Part shown: positions 27,709 through 34,819 of the stretch, piece by piece
Layout of the letters: each line of letters opens with the position of its first letter
Numbering within the stretch: position 1 is the first letter of the stretch
NCBI RefSeq assembly: GCF_026013475.1
Contig: NZ_JAPDPH010000001.1
Coordinates: 1-64,000 of the forward strand
Direction of reading: 5' to 3'
From: Micromonospora yasonensis
Lineage (GTDB): Bacteria; Actinomycetota; Actinomycetes; Mycobacteriales; Micromonosporaceae
Length of the DNA: 64,000 nt
Program-made: the position numbers and the translations under genes
The notes under the pieces: generated by a model
Told to the model about the DNA's origin: nothing
Databases searched by the model: none
What the model saw: only the letters and a program-made list of their open reading frames with translations

Positions 27709-27742
27709 GGGCCCGGCACCCCCTGACATGGGTGCCGGGCCC
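27709..27742. terminator. strong hairpin terminator
   Basis: Perfect 13-bp stem GGGCCCGGCACCC / GGGTGCCGGGCCC with 8-nt loop, between the recombinase remnant and the 27870 gene. A second, weaker hairpin (GGCCGG / CCGGCC) lies at about 27566-27589. Confidence 0.8.
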
Positions 27743-27869
27743 TCTGCTCGTTACCGGGCCGGTCAGATTGCGCTGTCCCCCGACGGCTCTGCTGACCGGC
27801 CCAGCGATCCGAGCGACTCCCTGAGATGAAGCCGGTCACATTCAACCACTGCGACCGGATGGATCGCCA

Positions 27870-28259
27870 CTACAGCGAAACCCAGCGGTCGCCCTCGCGG
27901 TACTGGATCTCGACGCAGCCGTAGTTCGGCGTCCCGAAGTCGTACAGCGGCCCGAAGTCCTCCTCGCCGCCCGGCTCCCCCGCCGTCCAGATCAGCCCCT
28001 CGTACACCACGCCGCGCTCCCCCGGGTCGACGTCGGCCCGGTCGCAGTCGACGTCGCCCTCGTCGAGCATCCGCCACGGCCGGCCCACGGTCCGGGCCCG
28101 CTCGACCATCTCGTCCGTCGCCTTGCCCGGCCCGGCCGTCCCGACCTCCGATTCGCCGCCGCGCAGCTCGTGGGCCCGGTCCCGGGTAATCACCCAGGCG
28201 TACGGGCTGTCGTCCCACTGCGCCGCCCGCTCGGCCGCGATCATCGCCATCGACACCAT
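27870..28259 (-). CDS. hypothetical acidic protein
   Basis: 129 aa, acidic, soluble. Contains YAWVITRDRAHELRGGESEV and a C-terminal GPLYDFGTPNYGCVEIQYRE stretch. Similar proteins occur near SpdB/DUF2637 genes in actinomycete plasmids, but no function is known to me. Starts at ATG 28259, 12 bp after the DUF2637 gene stop. Confidence 0.6.
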   Translation of the reverse strand: MVSMAMIAAERAAQWDDSPYAWVITRDRAHELRGGESEVGTAGPGKATDEMVERARTVGRPWRMLDEGDVDCDRADVDPGERGVVYEGLIWTAGEPGGEEDFGPLYDFGTPNYGCVEIQYREGDRWVSL

Positions 28260-28271
28260 CTGTCTCTCCTC

Positions 28272-29282
28272 CTACTCGACCCCGGCGCCGACCGGCAACC
28301 GGGCGTCCTGCTGGTCGGTTTCGCCAGCGACATCGCCGCCGGCCTCCTGCTCGGCCTGGAGCTCCTTCCGGGCCTCCGTGATCCGGTTCCGCCCCCACCG
28401 CTCGCTCCGCTTGAAGCGATCGCCGAGCGCCTTGCCGGTCAGCGGCTCCCCGGCCGCCAGCGAGTCCCGCCACACCTTCCGCGCCGCCGCGTTCTCGTCG
28501 GCACCGTCCGCCGGCACCCGGTACGGGTCCGGCGGCGGCACCGGCTGCCGGGCCGGCCACGGCTCCGGCGGCACCACCACGTCGAGCGACGGCAGCGGCA
28601 CCCGCGCCGACTGCGGCACCGGCTCCGGGTCCGGCGGCTCCGGCACGGGCTCCGGCTCGGGCTCCGAGTCCGGGTCCGGCGGCACCGGCTCCGGCTCGGG
28701 CTCGGCAGCACGCGGCACCGGTACGGGGTGCGGCACCGGCACGGGCTCCGGCACGACGGCCGGCGGCACCGGCACCGGCTCGGGCTGCGGCACCGGGGGC
28801 GGCGGCACCGGGGCCGCGGCGACGGCAGCCGGGAACGCCTCCTGCTCGGCAGCACGGGCCACGGCGGCGGCACGCACGGCCGCGTCCGCCTCGCGCCGCT
28901 GCTGCGACAGCACCACCAGCCCGATCGACGCCACGACCACCAGGCCGTCGACGGACAGCGGCAGCGTGCTCGCCGTCAGGCCGTCCTCGCCGTACTCCAG
29001 GGCCAGGCCCTTCATGTGCCGGTAGCTGGCCAGCGCCGCGACCCCGGCGACGATCACCGTGCTGGCGACCTGCACCCGCCGCAGCCGCTTGTGCCGCGGT
29101 GCCGGCACCCGCGTCATCACCTCCGAGCACAGCAGCAGCGCCAGCGGCGCCCAACCGGCGACGGCACGGGCGACGCCTCCGGCACCGGCGTGCGCGATGT
29201 TCGCCGCCAGCGATGCCGCGATGCCGGCACCGAACGCCAGCCACACCGACACCCACGCGCCCTTGCTCGGCCGCTCCGGCAC
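28272..29282 (-). CDS. SpdB-like DUF2637 membrane protein with C-terminal HTH
   Basis: 336 aa. The N-terminal ~120 residues hold about four TM helices in the DUF2637 pattern (WVSVWLAFGAGIAASLAANI, GWAPLALLLCSEVM, ASTVIVAGVAALASYRHM, VDGLVVVASIGLVVL). A long Pro/Glu/Val-rich linker of PEPVP-type repeats (about 160-240) leads to a small winged-helix segment (LTGKALGDRFKRSERWGRNR). DUF2637/Spd proteins are linked to plasmid spread in Streptomyces conjugation. GTG 29282 is chosen because the recurring GTTCACGTGGAGAAGG leader lies just before it. Confidence 0.8.
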   Translation of the reverse strand: MPERPSKGAWVSVWLAFGAGIAASLAANIAHAGAGGVARAVAGWAPLALLLCSEVMTRVPAPRHKRLRRVQVASTVIVAGVAALASYRHMKGLALEYGEDGLTASTLPLSVDGLVVVASIGLVVLSQQRREADAAVRAAAVARAAEQEAFPAAVAAAPVPPPPVPQPEPVPVPPAVVPEPVPVPHPVPVPRAAEPEPEPVPPDPDSEPEPEPVPEPPDPEPVPQSARVPLPSLDVVVPPEPWPARQPVPPPDPYRVPADGADENAAARKVWRDSLAAGEPLTGKALGDRFKRSERWGRNRITEARKELQAEQEAGGDVAGETDQQDARLPVGAGVE

Positions 29283-29312
29283 GTCGACCTTCTCCACGTG
29301 AACCATGCCGGC

Positions 29313-29384
29313 CTACCCGGCGGCCTCGGCGGCACGGCCGCCGGTCGGCAGTGCCGGCACGTCCGGCACCGTCTTGCTCTCCAT
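29313..29384 (-). CDS. possible 23-aa peptide
   Basis: Short frame MESKTVPDVPALPTGGRAAE ending AAG, from an ATG preceded by GGAGGGGAAACCG and placed just upstream of the DUF2637 gene. It could be a leader peptide coupling translation; evidence is only the ribosome site and position. Confidence 0.35.
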   Translation of the reverse strand: MESKTVPDVPALPTGGRAAEAAG

Positions 29385-29408
29385 CGGTTTCCCCTCCAAC
29401 AGGTCGAG

Positions 29409-29430
29409 GCCGCCCGGGGTCCCGGGCGGC
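29409..29430. terminator. hairpin terminator
   Basis: 10-bp stem GCCGCCCGGG / CCCGGGCGGC 13 bp after the stop of the 29443-29733 gene. Confidence 0.65.
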
Positions 29431-29442
29431 TCTCCTCGGTCG

Positions 29443-29733
29443 TCACAGGCGGGTCAGCGTCTCCCCCACCAGCTCGCCCCGCTCGGCCACCGCCCGCTCG
29501 TGCTCGTACAGGTGGCCGGCGCACAGCAGTCGCTCCTGCGTCCACGGGTCCAGCTCCAGGCCCTCCTCCGGGTCGAACAGGCACAGCCCGCCGTCCCCGC
29601 ACTTCTCGCCGTCGTGCTCGATCACCACGCGGGCGACCGCGGCGCCCGCGCACGGGCCGTGGTCCTCCTCGGGCACGAACTCAGCGTTGAAGGTCGGGAT
29701 CACCAGGCGCTCGGTGCAGATCAGGTCGCTCAT
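29443..29733 (-). CDS. hypothetical small acidic protein
   Basis: 96 aa. Three or four Cys (HGPCAGAAVARVVIEHDGEKC, GLCLFDPE, LLCAGHLYEHE) could bind metal. Not recognised. ATG 29733 has a GAGGAGAGAC-type site. Confidence 0.6.
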   Translation of the reverse strand: MSDLICTERLVIPTFNAEFVPEEDHGPCAGAAVARVVIEHDGEKCGDGGLCLFDPEEGLELDPWTQERLLCAGHLYEHERAVAERGELVGETLTRL

Positions 29734-29771
29734 GTCTCTCCTCAGGTCAGGGTCGGGTCGGGCACGAAGAA

Positions 29772-29798
29772 GGCGGGCGCGCTCGAGGCGCGCCCGCC
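29772..29798. terminator. hairpin terminator
   Basis: 10-bp stem GGCGGGCGCG / CGCGCCCGCC after the 29806-30045 gene. Confidence 0.7.
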
Positions 29799-29805
29799 GG
29801 CTCGG

Positions 29806-30045
29806 TCAGCGGTACTGGTTGAGGGTCAGGGTGTACTCGCGGCCGTCGGTCAGCCGGATCACGACCCCGTTGTCCCGCGTCATGAAGCCCGCGTCGGCCA
29901 GCGTCTGGATCTCGCGCATCTCGACCGGCTCGTTGTCGTCGTCGGTCAGCGGCTCGTCGCCGGCCGACTCGGCGGCCATCTCCAGGTCCAGGCCCTCCAG
30001 GGCGACCATCAGGGCGCGCTCCAGGATCTCCTCGTAGCTCAGCAT
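29806..30045 (-). CDS. hypothetical small protein
   Basis: 79 aa, acidic (MLSYEEILERALMVALEGLD), ending in a beta-rich VVIRLTDGREYTLTLNQYR. AGGAGAG precedes ATG 30045. First gene behind promoter site c, so it is expected to be regulated with the other boxed operons. Confidence 0.6.
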   Translation of the reverse strand: MLSYEEILERALMVALEGLDLEMAAESAGDEPLTDDDNEPVEMREIQTLADAGFMTRDNGVVIRLTDGREYTLTLNQYR

Positions 30046-30079
30046 CTCGGCTCTCCTAACAGGCATGATGGGGCGGAAC

Positions 30080-30158
30080 GTACAACTTCATTGTATGCGG
30101 ACGGCAGTCTCGCATACAAGTTTTATGTACGCTCCGGGCCGTGTAGCGGGTCACACAG
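30080..30158 (-). promoter_or_regulatory. promoter/operator module (site c)
   Basis: TTGTAT (30114-30119), 18 bp, TACAAT (30090-30095). Inverted half-boxes at 30080-30095 and 30115-30130 (TACAAGTTTTATGTAC), plus the upstream block GGGCCGTGTAGCGGGTCACA (within 30131-30158). Confidence 0.85.
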
Positions 30159-30465
30159 GCCGCGACTCGGGCCGCTCCCCCAGCCGCCGCGCGTCCAGCT
30201 CGGCCGACGCCTCCAGCAGCCACGCCGGCGGGCCCGGCCGCCGGCCGGCGGGGCGCGGCAGCGCCCGCCCGCCCGGCGCGGTCCGCTCCCGCCCGCAGCC
30301 CCGGCAGTTGGTCGTCAGCCACACCAGGCCGCCGCCCTCCGGCACCGAGCCGTCGAGCAGCCCGCCGCAGGAGTCGCACACCCCGACGGGGCCGGCCTCG
30401 GCGGCGGCGGCGAACGCCTTTACGTCGACCAGGCCCTCACGGACCAGCCGCGCGTCGATCGCCAC
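30151..30465 (-). CDS. zinc-ribbon hypothetical protein
   Basis: 104 aa. VCDSCGGLLDGS and TTNCRGCGRE give four Cys for a zinc ribbon between an N-terminal helical part (AIDARLVREGLVDVKAFAAA) and a basic Pro-rich tail. GTG 30465 follows GGGGAGG. Its 3' end overlaps the conserved upstream block of promoter site c. Confidence 0.6.
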   Translation of the reverse strand: MAIDARLVREGLVDVKAFAAAAEAGPVGVCDSCGGLLDGSVPEGGGLVWLTTNCRGCGRERTAPGGRALPRPAGRRPGPPAWLLEASAELDARRLGERPESRPV

Positions 30466-30492
30466 CGCCCACCTCCCCGGCTCCGATGTGGA

Positions 30493-30530
30493 GCGGGGCC
30501 GGGCGAAGGTCGCCCCCCGCCCGGCCCCGC
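30493..30530. terminator. strong hairpin terminator
   Basis: 13-bp stem GCGGGGCCGGGCG / CGCCCGGCCCCGC, just downstream of the 30537-31073 gene. Confidence 0.75.
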
Positions 30531-30536
30531 ACCCGC

Positions 30537-31073
30537 TCACTCCTGCTCGGCCGCCGGCAACGCCAGCAGCTCCGGTAGCGCCAGCCGACCGTCCCGGTAG
30601 GCCGCCGCCACCTCCTCCCGGCCGCCCTTCTTGAAGGTCAGCGTCGTCGACGGGGGCGGCGGCTCCGCGACCTCCACGAAGTCGAGGACCCGGCCCGTCT
30701 CGCCGTCGACCACCGTCCCGTCTTGCTCGACACGCATCCGGCCGAGCAGCGCCTTGCGGAACGCCGGCCGCACCGTGTCGACCGGCGCCGGGACGGTCGT
30801 CTGCACCTCGGTCGGGTGCTCCAACCTGCACCAGTCGACGAACTTGCCCTCGTCGACCACGAAGCCGGTCTTCGGTTCGGTCAGCGTCACCTGCGCCACG
30901 GCCGCGCCGTAGCCCGGCAGCCGGACCTCGATCGTCGTCACGCCCAGCTCGCCGTTCAGCTCCACCAGGCTGCTGTCGGCCTCGGCCCGCGCGGCGTCGT
31001 ACGCCTTGCGCACCTCGTCCATCAGGGCCTTCAACACCGCTGCCCGCATGGCCTGCTGCTGCACGGCGCTCAC
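30537..31073 (-). CDS. hypothetical protein coupled to Sak4-like ATPase
   Basis: 178 aa. A helical N-terminus (MRAAVLKALMDEVRKAYDAA) precedes a beta-rich core (TTIEVRLPGYGAAVAQVTLT, FVDEGKFVDWC-type region) and VRPAFRKALLGRM. Its GTG start overlaps the stop of the Sak4-like gene (GTGA), so it is probably part of the same recombination/replication system. No known family recognised. Confidence 0.6.
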   Translation of the reverse strand: MSAVQQQAMRAAVLKALMDEVRKAYDAARAEADSSLVELNGELGVTTIEVRLPGYGAAVAQVTLTEPKTGFVVDEGKFVDWCRLEHPTEVQTTVPAPVDTVRPAFRKALLGRMRVEQDGTVVDGETGRVLDFVEVAEPPPPSTTLTFKKGGREEVAAAYRDGRLALPELLALPAAEQE

Positions 31074-32158
31074 CGGGCCGCTCCCGCCGTCTCGGGCTGC
31101 CGGCCGTTGGCCCGCGCCATCCGCCCGGCGTCGCGGACCTGCTGCGCTCCAGCCTCCTCCGACGCGTCGGGGTCGGACCTGCGCGCGCCGGCCGCCTCGG
31201 TCAGCGCGTTGTCGAGCTGGGTGCCCGGGGCCTCGGCCGCTCGCCGCGCGGCGGCGATCTCCGCGCCCCGCGCGTTGAAGGCGTCCCGCAGCTTCTGCGT
31301 CTTGCCGAGGCGCTGCGCCCGCTGCCACAGCACGGACAGGTCCTCGCGCGACGCGCACGCCGCCAGGGCCTTCGGCCAGTCGAGGTCCTTCGGCGGCTCG
31401 CCGTTGTCCAGCCAGTCGAGCAGCTGGTGGCCCAGCTCCGCGTCCGGCTTGTGGATCACCTGGTCGGACAGCGCCACGCACCGGCTCTTCGTCACCCGCA
31501 GGTAGTGGTCCTGGTCGAGGTCGCCCACCAGGTCGAACTCGTACTCCAGCCCGTCGCGCTGGTCGGGCTGCATGCCCAGCTTGGATACCTGCTTCTTGCC
31601 GTCGCTGCCCTCGGTGATCTCGTACTTCTGCTTCGATCGCAGGCACACCACGACGTGCCCGGGGAAGCTCATCAGGGCCTCGATGTACGCCCGCTCGATC
31701 GGGCGCACGTCCTTCCAGCCGTCCATCGACCGGCCGCCGTGGTTGCGGGCGAACAGGTCGACCAGCTCCAGGATGCCGCCCGGCCCGAACCAGTAGTGCG
31801 ACGCCGAGTCGAGCATGAAGCCCGTGAACCCGGCCACGGCCGCCTCGTCGATCAGCTCCACGAGCTGCCGCGGGTCGTACCGCACCGGGCTGATCTTTGA
31901 GAACCCGTAGCCGCCCGCCTCGTCCGGCGTCATGTCGCCGACGCCCGGCAGCTCCGGGTTGACCGCGTACTTGTCCGCCGAGTCCCGCTCGGTGTCGACG
32001 AACGCGATCCGCTCGATGCCGTCGGCGACGGTCTGCGCGCCGGTCAGCGTGTAGAGCAGCTTCAACCCCGTCAGGGTCTTGCCGGCACCGCTCGGCCCGG
32101 CGAGGGCGACCCGCGCCTTCGCCTTCTTCCGGCTGGCTGGCATGAACCTCGAACTCAT
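31070..32158 (-). CDS. Sak4/RecA-like AAA ATPase (phage recombination)
   Basis: 362 aa. Walker A is GPSGAGKTLTGL near residue 25, Walker B GFTGFMLDSASHYW, followed by VVVCLRSKQKYEI. This is the AAA_24/Sak4 type of phage single-strand-annealing-associated ATPases, which assist recombination-dependent replication. The C-terminal 100 residues are charged and disordered. ATG 32158 is chosen because GGAAAGGAACGAC and the CACGTG leader box lie directly upstream; promoter site d precedes. Confidence 0.8.
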   Translation of the reverse strand: MSSRFMPASRKKAKARVALAGPSGAGKTLTGLKLLYTLTGAQTVADGIERIAFVDTERDSADKYAVNPELPGVGDMTPDEAGGYGFSKISPVRYDPRQLVELIDEAAVAGFTGFMLDSASHYWFGPGGILELVDLFARNHGGRSMDGWKDVRPIERAYIEALMSFPGHVVVCLRSKQKYEITEGSDGKKQVSKLGMQPDQRDGLEYEFDLVGDLDQDHYLRVTKSRCVALSDQVIHKPDAELGHQLLDWLDNGEPPKDLDWPKALAACASREDLSVLWQRAQRLGKTQKLRDAFNARGAEIAAARRAAEAPGTQLDNALTEAAGARRSDPDASEEAGAQQVRDAGRMARANGRQPETAGAAR

Positions 32159-32187
32159 GTCGTTCCTTTCCACGTGAACGAACGTCC

Positions 32188-32203
32188 TACATAGACTTTA
32201 TAC
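32188..32203 (-). promoter_or_regulatory. degenerate promoter box (site d)
   Basis: Minus strand TATAAAGTCTATGTAG resembles the -10/half-box TACAATGAATATGTAC of the other sites, with -10 TATAAA (32197-32202). No clear -35 is seen. Confidence 0.5.
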
Positions 32204-32440
32204 GGTCGCCGTCGAACACTGCGACCCGACACCTACGGCCGACGAAAAAGCACCCGCGCAGCCCGCGCAAGCCTCACTCCCGACAGCGGCCGGCAGGCCG
32301 CAGTCCGGGTACCGGCAGATCACCGGCTCGGCCAGCTCGGTGCAACCCGTGCCCTCGCGGTGCCGCCAGTCGTCTCCGGCGGCCACGAGCACGCCGCTGC
32401 ACGTCGCGCACTGCGCGACGTCGACCGGCGCGAGGTACAC
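32198..32440 (-). CDS. hypothetical zinc-finger protein
   Basis: 80 aa with several CxxC pairs (CATCSGVL, CRYPDCGLP, CAGCAG) and HREGTGC. Probably a two-zinc mini protein. GTG 32440 is preceded by GGGGAG; it follows the initiator gene by 2 bp, so the two are co-translated. Confidence 0.55.
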   Translation of the reverse strand: MYLAPVDVAQCATCSGVLVAAGDDWRHREGTGCTELAEPVICRYPDCGLPAAVGSEACAGCAGAFSSAVGVGSQCSTATV

Positions 32441-32442
32441 CC

Positions 32443-33132
32443 TCACTCCCCGATCACTCTCCTTCCCTTCTCGGGCACGGCCCGCAGCGCGGGCCCGTGC
32501 AGCGGAGCCGACTTCCTGCACCCGGGATGGGCACATGCGCCGTTCGGCCCCTCGACGTACCGGTGGTCGACACCGCTCGCGGCACGGCGCCCAACCGGTT
32601 CCATTGGTTCTCTGTATGTATTGAGTCCGCGTGGCGGACTAACTCGGTCCGTCTGGCGGACTAGCTCTAGTCCGCGTGCCGGACCAACTTGGCCCTTCGC
32701 TGGTCCGTCCACCGGACTACCAGACCCGGGCGATTCGGGCGCGGCTGGTCCGGCACGCGGACCAACTACCCCTTTCTCGATGAGCACGCGCAGAAGGTCC
32801 GGCGGCACGTCCAGCCGATAGCACGTCTTCGCTTTCTTGCGCCGGGCGTCCGCGACCGTCGGCCGCTCGCGCCACACCCACTTGCGCTCCGGGCGCTCCT
32901 CGCCGTCCTCCCCGTCCTTGCCCTCCAGTCGGTTGAGCCACTTCGTGACCGTCGACCGGACCATGCCCGTCGCGTGCTGGAGATCGGTCAGGCTCGGCGT
33001 GAACCGCTCGGGGATCATCGCCGTCTTGGGGTCGCACCAGGTGAGCAGCGTCAGGACGAGGTGCCGACCAGGAGGCTCCAGGTCGCACTCCTTGCTCCTG
33101 ACCGCGCGCTCGACCGTCCACCGGTCCACCAT
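32443..33132 (-). CDS. winged-helix replication initiator-like protein (O-type) with internal iterons
   Basis: 229 aa. The N-terminal 100 residues form a winged helix (HLVLTLLTWCDPKTAMIPER, PSLTDLQHATGMVRSTVTKW, LNRLEG), as in phage O/DnaT-like initiators and plasmid Rep proteins. The C-terminus is basic with a Cys/His tail (CAHPGCRKSAPLHG). Five 15-bp repeats of GTCCG-N5-CGGAC lie inside the coding sequence at 32625-32762, with an AT-richer stretch beside them, as in lambdoid O genes whose origin is internal. The Sak4-like gene follows downstream. Confidence 0.65.
   Translation of the reverse strand: MVDRWTVERAVRSKECDLEPPGRHLVLTLLTWCDPKTAMIPERFTPSLTDLQHATGMVRSTVTKWLNRLEGKDGEDGEERPERKWVWRERPTVADARRKKAKTCYRLDVPPDLLRVLIEKGVVGPRAGPAAPESPGSGSPVDGPAKGQVGPARGLELVRQTDRVSPPRGLNTYREPMEPVGRRAASGVDHRYVEGPNGACAHPGCRKSAPLHGPALRAVPEKGRRVIGE
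32625..32762. repeat. five GTCCG-N5-CGGAC iterons, probable replication origin
   Basis: Copies at 32625-32639, 32647-32661, 32670-32684, 32703-32717 and 32748-32762; starts are 22, 23, 33 and 45 bp apart, close to 2, 2, 3 and 4 helical turns. The repeats are inverted-symmetric. An AT-richer patch at 32601-32624 adjoins the array and could be the unwinding element. Confidence 0.65.
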
Positions 33133-33230
33133 GCAGGCGGCCTCTCTGTGCAGCGCCGCCAGCGCACCGTCGCCCGAACTGGCGTACGATGCGCTTGCGA
33201 CCCGTTCTTCTCCGTTCCGGGTTCACCTTC

Positions 33231-33260
33231 GACCCCGCCAGATGACCGCCTGGCGGGGTC
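33231..33260. terminator. hairpin terminator
   Basis: 11-bp stem GACCCCGCCAG / CTGGCGGGGTC between the excisionase-like gene and the initiator gene. Confidence 0.7.
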
Positions 33261-33324
33261 GGTGCGTTTTCCGGCACCCTACACCGGATGTGTAGGGCCG
33301 CAATGGGATCGGCGCTGCTCATCT

Positions 33325-33627
33325 CTACGCCGCCTCGTCGTCGGCTTCCAGGACGTCCCACGGGTCCCACACGATCTTCCGGTTGGTCTTCTCGGCCCAG
33401 GCGTAGATCGTCATGAGCTTCCACTGCGGGTTGTTGCTGACCTCGCCGTCCTCCTTGGGCAGCTGGCCCTTCGACCGCCACTGATACGGCGTGTTGTCCT
33501 TCACGCCGAACATGCGAACCAGCTCCTTGAGCCCCACCATCGAGGGGATCTCCACCGGGCCCGGCGTCATCAGGTCGGCCGCGATCCGCCGCGTGACCGC
33601 CTTCAACTTCGCCTGGTTCACCTTCAC
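33325..33627 (-). CDS. MerR/excisionase-like small DNA-binding protein
   Basis: 100 aa. VGLKELVRMFGVKDNTPYQW followed by RSKGQLPKEDGEVSNNPQW is a winged MerR/AlpA-like helix-turn-helix typical of excisionases and phage repressors. GTG 33627 has GGAGGAGAGG upstream. Candidate recombination directionality factor or regulator of the boxed promoters; neither can be shown from sequence. Confidence 0.65.
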   Translation of the reverse strand: MKVNQAKLKAVTRRIAADLMTPGPVEIPSMVGLKELVRMFGVKDNTPYQWRSKGQLPKEDGEVSNNPQWKLMTIYAWAEKTNRKIVWDPWDVLEADDEAA

Positions 33628-33655
33628 TGTTCCTCTCCTCCCACGGCCGAATGCC

Positions 33656-33672
33656 ATACAACGTCAATGTAC
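33656..33672 (-). promoter_or_regulatory. GTACAT-type half-box (site e)
   Basis: Minus strand GTACATTGACGTTGTAT, one copy of the box, between the Ssd-like stop and the excisionase-like start. No matching second half or clear -10 is present, so it may be an operator only. Confidence 0.5.
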
Positions 33673-33690
33673 GGCACCCGCCGGGGACGG

Positions 33691-34617
33691 TCAGGCCGCC
33701 ACCCGGGCGGCGGCGTACGGCGCGCTGCGCAGCAGGTCCCGCGCCAGGTCGAGGAGCGGGCAGCGATCCAGCAGGTGCACCCGCCCGTCCGAGAAGATCG
33801 ACGGCGGCTCCAGCGGCACCTCGTCCAGCAGCCGCACCGCGAACTCCCGGGCGATCTCCTGCGCCACCGTGTCGTGCATCCACGTCGGCTCCAGCGCCCA
33901 CCGCACGCCCTGCTCGGACAGCTTCGCGGCGACCCACCGGCTGGCCATCGGGTTGCGCCCCGCGTTGGCGACCAGCAGCACCAGGTCACACTGCCGGGCG
34001 ACCTCGACCTGGCCGGCGTCCAGCGCCCGGTCCAGGTCGACCACCTTCACCTCGGCGGCGTGCCGCTCGACCGCCCGCAGCGGCCGGAACGACTCGTCGA
34101 CCACGCGCAGTTCGTCGGCCGGCGTGCCCAGCCGGTCGTCCACGCCGGCACGCCCGACCGCGTCGACGAGCAGCGTGCGCCGCCCCTCCTCGGCCGCGAC
34201 CAGCCCCAGCGCCACCGCCAGGGACGTCGCCCCGGCGCCGCCGTGGCCGCCGACCACGCCGATCCGCACCTCGGCCGCCTGGCCGTTGGCCGCCTCGGCG
34301 ACCAACTGCCAGACGGCCTGCGCGCCGGTCGGCAGGTGGTACACCGGCACGTCCGGGTACTCGGCCTGCCAGCCGCGGGCGGCGGCGGCCAGCCGGTCAC
34401 CGTCCAGCTTCTCCGGAGCGACGACCACCATCCGCGGGTGCGCCGGCATCCCGGCCGCCAGCGTCAGCACGCGGGCGTCGACCAGCACCAGCGGCGCGCC
34501 GCGCCACTGCGCGACGGCCGGCTTGCCGACCACGACGTCCACTTCGGCGTCGCCCAGGGCGTCCACCACCTCGTCCACGAACTCGTGACCCCAGGCCACG
34601 ACCAATGCCTTGCCCAC
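33691..34617 (-). CDS. Ssd/CpaE-type ParA-like ATPase
   Basis: 308 aa. Residues about 5-105 resemble a receiver-like N-terminus; the ATPase half has VRIGVVGGHGGAGATSLAVA as a deviant P-loop without the canonical Lys, then TLLVDAVGRAGVDDRLG and LVLLVANAGRNP. This is the pattern of septum-site-determining (Ssd) and CpaE-like proteins of actinobacteria, which localise to membrane or pilus/secretion complexes. In mobile elements they accompany SpdB/conjugation genes. Driven by promoter site f. Confidence 0.75.
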   Translation of the reverse strand: MGKALVVAWGHEFVDEVVDALGDAEVDVVVGKPAVAQWRGAPLVLVDARVLTLAAGMPAHPRMVVVAPEKLDGDRLAAAARGWQAEYPDVPVYHLPTGAQAVWQLVAEAANGQAAEVRIGVVGGHGGAGATSLAVALGLVAAEEGRRTLLVDAVGRAGVDDRLGTPADELRVVDESFRPLRAVERHAAEVKVVDLDRALDAGQVEVARQCDLVLLVANAGRNPMASRWVAAKLSEQGVRWALEPTWMHDTVAQEIAREFAVRLLDEVPLEPPSIFSDGRVHLLDRCPLLDLARDLLRSAPYAAARVAA

Positions 34618-34646
34618 TCCAAACCTCCTGATAGGGGCAGCGATAC

Positions 34647-34697
34647 GTACAAAGACATTGTATAAAAGTCGGGCCCTTGCGTCAATATTGTATGTAC
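34647..34697 (-). promoter_or_regulatory. promoter/operator (site f) of the Ssd-like gene
   Basis: TTGACG (34680-34685), 17 bp, TACAAT (34657-34662). Half-boxes GTACAAAGACATTGTA (34647-34662) and TCAATATTGTATGTAC (34682-34697) are inverted. Confidence 0.8.
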
Positions 34698-34764
34698 GGC
34701 GGCGCGGCGCTTTGCTCGCCGTCGACGCGGGCCGCTATGCTGGTGTCTCCACGTGAACGCAGCA

Positions 34765-34792
34765 CAGCCCCGGATTTCGCGATCCGGGGCTG
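34765..34792. terminator. hairpin terminator after the tail operon
   Basis: Stem CAGCCCCGGAT / ATCCGGGGCTG with a 6-nt loop, 28 bp beyond the glycine-rich tail protein stop. Confidence 0.8.
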
Positions 34793-34819
34793 CGCTGTTT
34801 CCAAGGCCAAGTCAGGCGG

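Noticed and set aside
28560-28810. Repetitive GGCACCGGCTCCGG-type sequence, considered as a tandem or CRISPR repeat
   Set aside because: It encodes the Pro/Glu-rich linker of the DUF2637 protein; units are irregular and without spacers.
31070-32158. Terminase ATPase candidate
   Set aside because: The P-loop and following motifs fit the Sak4/RecA-like group and no nuclease domain follows.
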